NCBI RefSeq assembly: GCF_014633365.1
Contig: NC_068341.1
Location: 24,038,339 to 24,102,338, forward strand
From: Diospyros lotus
Lineage: Eukaryota > Streptophyta > Magnoliopsida > Ericales > Ebenaceae
Length of the DNA stretch: 64,000 nucleotides
Direction of reading: 5' to 3'
The number at the start of each line of letters is the position of its first letter. Position 1 is the stretch's first letter. This document shows, piece by piece, positions 22,958 through 31,829 of this stretch. Below the pieces are notes generated by a model. It saw nothing but the letters and a program-made list of their open reading frames with translations. It ran no database searches and had not been told where the DNA came from. The translations under genes were made by a program, and so were the position numbers.

Positions 22958-24404
22958 ATATTGCTAGTCCCTTAGCAATTAGATTATACACCAGCCATGA
23001 TCTAATCGCAATACTTGCATGAATATAAAAATTTCAAATTCGAAACCAAAATGCGTAGAGTAGAACATTCAAAATAAGTCGAACATTCAAAATTAGATTT
23101 ATGGTTAAAGGTCATACAATCTTAGGAATGGCAATCAGGATGATCAATACACAGATTTACTCCCTCGAAGTTTTGACTTTAAACCTTACTATGGATTTTC
23201 CCTCTAATAAAACGATTCCTCAGGTGTACACACAAGGGGGTGCACCGTTATAAGAGTAAATGTATAACAAGTTCAAACTCGGTGTCATCCCAAATACAAA
23301 GAACGTATTTTCATGAAAGAACAGGGAAATTAACATAGCTTCATGACTGGAATAATGCCATAGATAAATAACTTCTGAATTTAAACAGAATTCCCTACTC
23401 CGAACTCGAATCTTGAGATCACATGATTTATAGCATCAAGAGAGACCAAACTAGGTTGTAATGGGGCTATGAGGTTAATACGGGTTGTCAAAGAAAAGGG
23501 TAAAGTGTGCAAATGGTGTGTCAGGATTTTTTTTTTTTTTTTTTTTTTTTTGGCACTAATCTCAAATTAGACATATTTTTTTTTTCTTCAGCATTTATTT
23601 TGAAACACTCATGCTGAAAAGCTAAGAGAACTTCCTTTTTTTTTTTTTCTTTTCTTTTCTCTTTTTTTTTTTTTTATATGAAAATACCAAGATAGACTGA
23701 TTCCTAGAAACACACCAGGTTGGACAAACTTCATATGGTTACAGGTTTAGACGAAGGTAAGGAAAGAAATTATGCTAAGAACAGCTCAAATGGGCTAGTA
23801 ATGGAGGTTAATGTAAAGAAAGAAAAAGGTTAATAGGCCCAAATTGAAAGAAATTGCTCTCCCTATCATACTTCTATAAAACAATGTTACTCAGTCAACT
23901 AATTCAGAGTTTGAAACCAGCCAAATTCATCCGCTATCATACTAGACATTCAAAGCTAATTGATGCTTTGAAGCTATTGAAAAGATGAGATAAACAATAA
24001 AGCATATTTAGAGTAAGTGTTATTTCACTCAAAAGTAACGATTATCAGGCTCAAACACTCACTCGGGTAATAGTTTCTACTTCTGTTGAGGGATCATGCA
24101 GTGTGCTAATCAGCTAATTACTATTGCCTTTGACTTTATGACAGATAAACCAATTTCTAATTATTGAACACCCGATGCATGCAAATCATCTATTCTAATT
24201 CCATACATATACGTTTTCAAATAAGAAATTAATGCATTCATGATTCATATTGCAAATTCAACTGGCTATCAGTGTACAATTCCAAAGCTTTAGGGATAAC
24301 ATTATTTAAAGCACACACATTTTTTTTTTATTTTTTTTAATTCACAGAAAACTACAAGCATGCAATTGCAAATTCACAGTTAAACATAGACCAGATAATT
24401 CATA
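22958..24404 (-). other. Non-coding stretch between accessory cassette and polypurine tract
   Basis: No ORF of note. Long T runs occur at 23527-23552, 23574-23586 and 23634-23675 (A runs on the element strand). This is the 3' untranslated part of the element by position. Confidence 0.6.
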
Positions 24405-24466
24405 AATATACCTTACTCCCCCCAACTTGAATTGCAGTAATAAAATAGGGTTGTTAGGAATACCTG
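24405..24466 (-). repeat. Polypurine-tract-like motif, downstream copy
   Basis: Shares with 26625-26702 the block ACCTTAC(T)CCCCCCAACTTGAATTGC and, further on, a GGxATACCTG block. On the minus strand that gives CAG/GTATTCC followed by CAATTCAAGTTGGGGGG. The two copies bracket the LOG-like and Cys-rich ORFs. Confidence 0.65.
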
Positions 24467-24647
24467 TAACTCCATAAGTCCATAGATTTACTGTGAACTG
24501 CTAAAACTCAAACAAACAAATGAGCATACCATATATATATATTTTTATATTTTCACACCAAAATAAAAATTTTGTACAAGTCATAGGAGATGCGTCTCAA
24601 GAGTACAAAAAGTACTCCTTACTCAGCCATCTTATCATAGACTTGCC

Positions 24648-25346
24648 TTACAGGGATAATTCTAAATTAATCGAACCTTTTTGCCGCTTGTTTTTGATTG
24701 CCTTAGACCAATCTATCCGAGGCTCATAAGGATCGTGTTGTGGAACATAAGTATGTAATTTCTCTAGCAGCTCCTCGACGGTGGATGCAGAAATAAGAAT
24801 CTTTCTTGCTGAAGGAGAAATGAACTGTTGGTCCACAGCCTGATCAATAAAAGAGAGCAACCCATCGAGAAAATGGTTAACATTTAAAAGTCCAATGGGT
24901 TTGGTATGCAGATTGCTCTTGGCCCAAGAGATTATACAGAATATTTCTTCAAGTGTACCAAAACCTCCTGGTAAAGCGATGAAAGCGTCTGACTGATAAA
25001 TCTTACAAGCCATGCGCTCAGACATAAAAGTCGTTTCTACAAGTTGACCGCGTGTAATCCCAGAAATACGTGGTTCAGCCAAAGGGATTGGCATTACACC
25101 TACCACATATGATTTTCCAAAAAGTGCAGCTTGTGAAACATAACCATTCAACCCACGACTTCCCCCTCCATATACCAAATTAATCTTTTTCTCTCCTAAT
25201 TTTTGGCCTAGTTCGCTTGCTGCAAGTGCGTAACAAATATCACTCCCAAGTTGAGAGCCACAAAGTACACATATGGTTTTGATTCGACGAACTAACTGGC
25301 CTTCCATGTTTGTTTCTTTTGTATGCCCTGGAAAGAGGTTTGACAA
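24648..25346 (-). CDS. LOG-like cytokinin riboside 5'-monophosphate phosphoribohydrolase (intronless)
   Basis: LOG enzymes cleave cytokinin nucleotides to free active cytokinin and ribose 5-phosphate in the cytosol. The 232-residue frame has the Rossmann start TICVLCGS (25-31), YGGGSRGLNG (59-68) and PGGFGTLEE (126-134), the family's nucleotide-binding and catalytic motif. Arg111 in SERMACK corresponds to the conserved Arg, but the usual Arg-Lys-Ala-Glu-Met core here is altered after the Arg. Starting at Met14 (25307) gives 219 residues, the normal family length; a possible splice acceptor (CTTTCCAG ending at 25328) between Met1 and Met14 favours that start. Plant LOG genes normally have several introns; this has none, so it was probably captured through RNA. 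It lies in the element's orientation, 128 bp from the Cys-rich ORF. Enzyme activity is not shown; the motif change could alter substrate. Confidence 0.85.
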   Translation of the reverse strand: MSNLFPGHTKETNMEGQLVRRIKTICVLCGSQLGSDICYALAASELGQKLGEKKINLVYGGGSRGLNGYVSQAALFGKSYVVGVMPIPLAEPRISGITRGQLVETTFMSERMACKIYQSDAFIALPGGFGTLEEIFCIISWAKSNLHTKPIGLLNVNHFLDGLLSFIDQAVDQQFISPSARKILISASTVEELLEKLHTYVPQHDPYEPRIDWSKAIKNKRQKGSINLELSL

Positions 25347-25474
25347 TCAAAAGTAGCTATACAACAATTCAACAAGAAATAAATACAAACAAAAAGCATG
25401 TGTATGTACAAGTAGTTGTGATTGTGGCTCACATCTTCCTCTGGTTTTACGTCCAGAAACGGCTTAAACACTTT

Positions 25475-26020
25475 CTATGAAGCGAGGATAAGCTTCCCAT
25501 CCAATTTTCTTATAGATTGGCAAACAGGGTCGTTTTTAGTCAGATTCCCAAGACTATAGCGTTGGTGGTCACTTATGAACTGGGTCCATAAAGCAAGAAG
25601 TTCTCTTTGCACTATTCCACATGGATGCGTCTCAAGAGTCAATCGGATATCATCCAATGACTCCTTACTCAGTCCATCATTTATGAAACTAATTTTATCT
25701 TCTCGATTTACGGACGTAAACCCCACAGATTTGCATCGAGTGTTACAGGTCCAACGAGCACACTTGTGACAACCATTCACTCTTTTAGCTCTTCGTTTCT
25801 TTGCAAAACTACTCTTCCCTAAGCCCGGGAAGTGCTTAAAACTAGGTGAAGTTTCGCCAGCTAATCGAACTTTTGCTTCGATCAGCCAACGAATATCTTC
25901 AGGGATGTTATTACGCATCAATATCCTAAGTCTTTCACACCTACCAATATAAATTTGTTTCAAATCATTCATTGGGAGAGATGGATAGTACTTGCGGATT
26001 TTTGATAGTTGAAGATCCAT
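25475..26020 (-). CDS. Basic Cys-rich protein of unknown function, in Athila accessory cassette
   Basis: Intact 181-residue frame. I do not recognise a defined family. Visible features: N-terminal helical part (1-60), a GKSSFAKKRRAKR basic patch (68-80) and immediately after it a Cys/His cluster, C84-H85-x-C87-x4-C92-x3-C96, then a more acidic C-terminal half with SFINDGL (111-117). A basic patch directly preceding a compact zinc-binding Cys cluster recalls the small nucleic-acid-binding silencing suppressors of carlavirus-type plant RNA viruses; this is resemblance of layout only. Being in pol orientation and between integrase and LTR, it replaces the env-like gene of Athila. A TATA-like site and possible short 5' intron lie upstream. 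Start chosen as first ATG after an A-rich run. Confidence 0.55.
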   Translation of the reverse strand: MDLQLSKIRKYYPSLPMNDLKQIYIGRCERLRILMRNNIPEDIRWLIEAKVRLAGETSPSFKHFPGLGKSSFAKKRRAKRVNGCHKCARWTCNTRCKSVGFTSVNREDKISFINDGLSKESLDDIRLTLETHPCGIVQRELLALWTQFISDHQRYSLGNLTKNDPVCQSIRKLDGKLILAS

Positions 26021-26046
26021 TTTTTTTTTTTTAAATCAAAAGACAA

Positions 26047-26188
26047 CTATAATAAGAGAAAAGTAGAAACTATAAATCTTACAAAATGAACGAAAATACC
26101 TGATCGAAGAACAACACGAAGGAGAGGAAACTGAGCTTGCTTGCAGAAGTGTGGTTTGGCTCATACAGATATGGAGTCTCTTATAGAG
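26047..26188 (-). promoter_or_regulatory. Possible internal promoter and leader for the accessory ORFs
   Basis: The minus strand has GCTCTATAAGAGA (about 26188-26176) as a TATA-like box, then a pyrimidine/CA-rich leader, a donor-like GATCAG/GTATTT (at 26099) and an acceptor-like TTATTATAG (ending 26047) before the ATG at 26020. The intron so defined would be 53 nt, short for plants. The donor could instead join the acceptor at 25328, which would skip the Cys-rich ORF and place the LOG start first. Confidence 0.35.
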
Positions 26189-26624
26189 CAATGGGTGTCA
26201 CTATTCTATACTTGGCTCGAGGCACGCCATAATTGTAGGGTCAGGCGCGTCTATTTTTTTCAATGCTCGGTGCCTCATTTTTCAACATTTGGCAGTGCGC
26301 CTCTTCCTTTATAGGACAGTGTGATTGCATTGCCCGAGAAAATGGCCGCCACCAGCGCCAATTTTGTCTCTCTCAATTCAATTTTTTTTATATATATATA
26401 TATTTTTTTTCTTTTTTTTGTTTTTTTGGTTTTTTTTTTTAAATATATATATTTTTTTAGTTTTTATTTTTATTTATTTTTTTATTTATTTTTTTAATTT
26501 TTGGGGTTAAAATTTTTTTTTTTTTAGGTGCTTAATAAAATCATATATACCACACAAAGCATTATTATCGAGTCAAACAAAATTACTTGCACAATAGATT
26601 AAATTCAAACACCAATAAATTCCT
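26189..26624. other. Low-complexity T/AT-rich spacer
   Basis: 26375-26535 is nearly all T and A, including TA dinucleotides. Nothing coding. The stretch at 26210-26370 has no recognised motif except a second TATA-like TCCTATAAAGG on the minus strand (about 26318-26308). Confidence 0.6.
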
Positions 26625-26702
26625 AAGTACACCTTACCCCCCAACTTGAATTGCGCATTGTCCTCAATCGGCAATAAAAGGATAGAGGATAGGCATACCT
26701 GG
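26625..26702 (-). repeat. Polypurine-tract-like motif, upstream copy
   Basis: The minus strand reads CAG/GTATGCC, then GATTGAGGACAATGCGCAATTCAAGTTGGGGGG in part, the wording usually found downstream of integrase in Athila/Tat elements. Partner of 24405-24466. Confidence 0.65.
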
Positions 26703-26895
26703 CGATCTTCAATGCATGAACTCGTATGCAAAAATTTTTATTTAGACTGCACACAGAGAAACACTATTTAAGTAATGCAGAAAAGAAACAAATTTTTATA
26801 TACTTTTTTTTTTTCAAATCTAGAAACATCCATTTAACCTAAATGGAAAGGTGGTCTTTTAACGTCAGATTCCCAGACGAATGTGTTCCTAAAGG
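26703..26895. other. Spacer between pol stop and PPT-like motif
   Basis: Non-coding AT-rich sequence after the integrase stop codon; no feature seen. Confidence 0.5.
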
Positions 26896-29800
26896 TCACT
26901 CAACCATTGATGGTGGATCACCCAACTCCACCATTTCTTCATTTCCTTCAACAAGTTCTTTCTCAGCTATGCCTAGATATGGTTTCAGCCTTTGACCATT
27001 CACTTTAAAACATTGTCCAGACTCTTTGATTTCAATTTCTATTGCCCCATATTCTGATATGGTCTTGATTGTATAGGGTCCTGTCCATTTTGATCTCAAC
27101 TTCCCTGGGAACAAATGAAGCCTTGAGTTGTAGAGAAGCACCTGCTGACCAACATGAAATTTTTTTCTGTTGATGTGTTGGTCATGCAACTTTTTCATAT
27201 GCAACTTAGACAATTTGGCATTTTCAAATGCCTCATCCCTAAGTTCTTCAAGTTCATTAAGTTGTAATTTCCTATTAAGGCTCACTTCTGTTGATTCCTC
27301 ATTAATCTTCCTAATGGCCCAGTAGGCTTTGTGCTCTATTTCAACTGGTAAATGACATGGCTTGCCATATACCAACCTGTAGGGAGACATGCCTAGAATG
27401 GTCTTGTAAGCAGTTCTATAGGCCCAAAGTGCATCAATCAACCTTAAGGACCAATCCTTGCGATTAGAATTGACTATTTTCTCTAAAATCCTTTTTATCT
27501 CCCTATTGGCCAATTCAGCTTGGCCATTGGTTTGAGGGTGATATGGGGTTGCAACCTTGTGGACTACTCCATATTTTCTCATTAATTCAGCCACTGGTTT
27601 GTTGCAAAAATGAGAACCTCCATCACTTATGATGGCCCTAGGCATTCCAAACCTACTAAAAATATTTTCTTTCAAAAACTTCATTATAACCCGATGATCG
27701 TTTGTTTTTGTTGGGATTGCTTCTACCCACTTGGACACATAGTCAACAGCTAACAAGATGTACTCGTGTCCACCTGAATTAACAAATGGTCCCATGAAGT
27801 CTATTCCCCAACAATCAAAAATTTCTAACACCTGAATGGGTTGCAAGGGCATCATATTCCTCTTGGTTAGGCTTCCTAGCCTTTGGCATCTATCACATGA
27901 ACTACAGAACTGATGCACATCTCTAAACATGGTAGGCCAAAAGAATCCACTTTGTAAGATCTTGGCCAATGTTTTTCTTGTGGAGAAATGACCTCCACAA
28001 GCAAGAGTATGACAAAAATTCAAAACACTCTGTTGCTCATGCTCGGGGATGCACCTTCTTAAAATTTGGTCAGCACAATACTTAAACAAGTAAGGGTCAT
28101 CCCAGAAATAAGTCCTAACCTTCCTAAAGAATTTTTGTTTATCTAGCTTGGTCCAATGATTTGGAATTAGACCGGTGGCTAGATAGTTGGCCAGATCTGC
28201 ATACCATGGTGTAACAGAGGTTGAGGTATCATTGATAAGGAAGAGTTGTTCATCTAGAAAGGTGTCCCTGATTGGTTCCTTGTCTAGATTAAGGTCTTGG
28301 CATGGAAGTCTAGACAAATGGTCTGCCACCACATTTTCTACTCCCTTTTTATCTTTGATTTCTATGTTGAATTCTTGGAGTAACAAAATCCACCTAATAA
28401 GACGCGGTTTGGCGTCTTGTTTGGTGAGCAAGTATTTCAAAGCAGCATGGTCAGTGAAAACAATGACCAATGACCCCACCAGATATGATCTGAACTTCTC
28501 TAATGCAAACACTACTGCCAATAATTCCTTCTCAGTTGTTGTGTAATTCTTTTGCGCTTCATTGAGGGTTTTACTGGCATAGTAGATGACATAAGGTTTT
28601 TTATCTTTTCTTTGCCCTAGGACTGCTCCTACAGCATAATCACTTGCATCACACATGAGTTCAAAGGGCAATGACCAATCTGGTGGTTGAATAATGGGGG
28701 CTGAGATGAGAGCATTTCTTAACCTCTCAAAAGAGGTTTGACAAGATGATGTCCACTCAAATGGAACATCTTGGGAGAGCGAATTACACAGAGGCCGGGC
28801 TATGCTGCTAAAAGATGCTATGAATCTCCTATAGAACCCAGCATGCCCAAGGAAAGACCTGATGTCCTTAACACTCTTAGGGACTGGTAATTTTTGGATG
28901 GCTTCAACTTTGGCTTTGTCCACCTCCATTCCCTTAGCAGAGACAATATGCCCTAGGACTATACCTTGTTTGACCATGAAATGACATTTTTCCCAGTTAA
29001 GCACAAGGTGGGTTTCTTCACAACGAGCTAGAACTCTCTCTAAATTCTCTAAACATGCCTCAAAACTAGCTCCATAGACAGAGAAATCATCCATAAAAAC
29101 CTCCACAATGTGTTCTGTCATCTCACTAAAAATACTCATCACACACCTTTGGAAGGTGGCAGGGGCATTGCATAGTCCAAAAGGCATACGTCTATAGGCA
29201 AATGTCCCAAATGGACATGTGAAAGTGGTCTTTTCCTAGTCCTCTAGGGCAATGTCAATCTGGTTATATCCTGAATAACCATCAAGGAAACAATAGAATG
29301 CTTGTCCAGCTATTCTTTCAAGGACTTGGTCCAAGAACGGCAATGGAAAATGGTCTTTTCTAGTCATTGCATTGAGTTTTCTGTAATCAATGCACACTCT
29401 CCATCCGGTTTGGATGCGAGTAGGGATCAACTCATTCTTTTCATTTCTCACCACTGTGACTCCAGACCTTTTTGGGACCACTTGAGTGGGGCTGACCCAC
29501 TTTGAATCAGAGATGGGGTATATAATACCCGCATCCAGCAACTTTAGCACTTATTTCCTAACCACCTCTTTCATGTTAGGATTGAGTCTCCTCTGCATTT
29601 GCCTAACAGGTTTAGCATCCTCCTCTAGAAATATCCTATGAGTGCAAGTCAAAGGACTAATTCCATGCAAGTCTGAGATGGTCCAACCTAAGGCTTTTTT
29701 ATGAGCTCTCAGAATGTTTATCAGCTGAATTTCCTGTTGGGATGTCAAACTTGAAGAGATGACTATGGGGAGTGTGTTCTCATCACCTAGAAATGCATAT

Positions 29801-30619
29801 TTTAACTCACTTGGCAAAGGTTTCATTTCAGGTGTGGGTGAGGTATTATCAGATTGTGACTCCTCATTGTTCAGAGAACCCAATGGTTCTGATTTGGGAA
29901 TCCATTGAGCCACAGGCATTGCTTCTTCCTCCCTAGTGTTCTCTAATTCTTTTAACTTTCTCTCTTCTTGATCTTCTTCCATAGATTTGTTCAAAAATTC
30001 TTTTGCAAAATAGTCCTCAGCTAATGTTTGAACCAAATCTACTTCCTCCACCTCATTCTCAGCTATGTGTTGTTTGGAAACTCTAAAGATATTCATCTCT
30101 ACAGTCATGTTTCCAAATGATAACTTAAGTATTCCATTCCTACAATTAATTATGGCATTTGAAGTTGCTAGGAATGGTCTACCAAGAATGACTGGAACAG
30201 GGGGTTGAGGGCCTTGATGGGGTTGTGTGTCCAAGACTATAAAATCAACAGGGAAGTAAAATTTGTCCACCTGCACTAATACATCCTCCACTATCCCCCT
30301 AGGGACTTTGATTGACCTATCAGCAAGCTGTAGGGTAACTCTTGTTGGCTTGAGTTCTCCTAAGCCCAGTTGCTGATATACACTATAAGGAAGCAAATTG
30401 ACACTTGCTCCTAGATCTAAGAGTGCTTGGTCCACCCTCTGGCTTCCAATTATGCAAGAAATGGTTGGGCTACCAGGGTCTTTGTACTTAGGAGGTGTTT
30501 TAAGTTGCAGGATGGAACTCACCTGTTCGGTTAAGAATGCTTTCTCCTTGATGTTGATCTTTCTTTTAACAGTACACAAGTCTTTTAAGAATTTTGCATA
30601 AGATGGTGTCTGTTTGATT
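26896..30619 (-). pseudogene. Athila-type pol: protease, RT, RNase H, integrase (two stop codons, 5' truncated)
   Basis: A continuous frame from the junction at 30619 is broken only by a TAA at about 29551 (where the family has Glu) and a TAG at about 29233-29235 (where it has Gln). First segment (to 29551): aspartic protease with LLDLGASV. Second (29550-29236): start of RT with WRVCIDYRKLN. Third (29187-26896, 763 residues from the first Met): RT active site FMDD (31-34), RNase H with CDASD (Asp180) and TDH (Asp246), integrase zinc finger H393, H400, C431, C434, and catalytic D463, D522 and E558 (35-residue spacing), ending in a GPY-type 'KWTGPYTIK' module. No frameshift. The gag and 5' LTR are lost at 30619. 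The element could not replicate by itself in this form. Confidence 0.9.
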
Positions 30620-31205
30620 GAGGCTGGACCTTCCTTGACGAGGTCGTCCGGGCCTTCTTGGCCTTGGGTGATTGGGCCGGTCTATCGGACCGAGTCTGGC
30701 CCATGCGGGGTGATGCGGGAAATACATATAACACCTTCCTTCCTCTACAACACACCGACCCTGCTCGCAAACCGCCGCTGACTGCCGCCTTCCAGCATCG
30801 CCACCACCTCTGACGGCCACCGTTGCCCCCTCTGCAACCGCTGCCGGCGCCTGCTCCGCCATCGGCCGCAAGCCACTGTGCGGCTTCTCCGCGCCTAAGC
30901 CACTGATCGCCATCTCCGATGGCCCAAAAGGCCCTCCGTCGGCCAGATCCGGTCCCCGTCGTCTCTGCCAGCCTCCTCGCGCAGCCACCGACCATCGCTC
31001 GGCTTCCCTCGGCTATCACCGCGCCATCGCCATCGTCTGTGCCGTTGCTATCAGATCTGGGTTGATCCGACCTGACTCGATCCGCTTCAGGTTTGACCCA
31101 TCCCTGATTCGACTCATTAGATCTGACCCATATCTATTTTGACCCATCCATTTAGATCCGACCCATATCTATTTTATTTAGATTTAGCCAGATCCCAGAT
31201 CTATC

Positions 31206-31781
31206 ATGCCAAGGTGCAACATGCCATGGGGCAACATACCAAGGCCCCGGTCTCGATGCTATGCCTGCGTAGTCTTAAATAGAGGATGTAATTCACAGTG
31301 CATCTTTGCTCCTTACTTCCATTTTGAGGATGGTATTTCTCATTTTGTCGCCATCCGTGATGTCTTTACTGTCAAGAATGTCGTCAACATCCTAGCTCTG
31401 CTTCCGGTCAACGACCGATTTTGGGCTTCTGATACACTCTTCTTTGAAGCTCAAGCCCGGCTTCAAGATCCCGTCTATGGCTGTGTAGCTCACATTCTTT
31501 CCCTTCAGTAGCAGGTTAGTGAGTTGTAGGCTTACCGAGCTTATTTGCAGGATTTACTATTTGCATATTATTCTTCACATTCCCAACCTGTTCCTCAACC
31601 TGATAAAAACCCGAGTTGGAATTTCGATCTTCCTATCATTCCAAAGGATGTCCCTCATCCCAGTTTCTCAGAGGCTGCTCTTCCACCTTACCCTGGTGAA
31701 GCCAGCAGTAGCCAGATGCCACCCCCAGATGACATCAATGAGCTGGGAGCTATTGTGTTTGGCAACCGTTGTCCTCACTAA
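31206..31781 (+). pseudogene. LBD (LOB-domain) pseudogene, copy 2
   Basis: Same as 9827-10402 with few changes (Arg to Cys at residue 4; Ala to Ser near the end of the LOB domain; Val to Ile in the C-terminal part). Both TAG stops are shared, so the gene was already broken before the duplication. The second stop is followed by G instead of T. Confidence 0.8.
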
Positions 31782-31829
31782 GTATTGGCATAATCATCAG
31801 TTTTATGGTTTCCCTTTTTCTTTGGAGTG

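Larger units (their letters stand above)
21280..30619 (-). mobile_element. 5'-truncated Athila-type Ty3/gypsy element with accessory ORFs
   Basis: On the minus strand, from 30619: end of the gag-side frame, aspartic protease, reverse transcriptase, RNase H, integrase, then a Cys-rich basic ORF, a LOG-like ORF, polypurine tract and 3' LTR ending at 21280. The pol sequence has the wording typical of the Athila lineage ([33 protein letters not shown]). Athila elements usually carry an env-like gene between integrase and 3' LTR; here the two accessory ORFs sit in that place. The 5' LTR and gag are missing because the element is cut at 30619/30620 by the duplication junction. The insertion follows TCCAC (21275-21279); the matching second copy would have been on the lost side. 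Confidence 0.85.
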
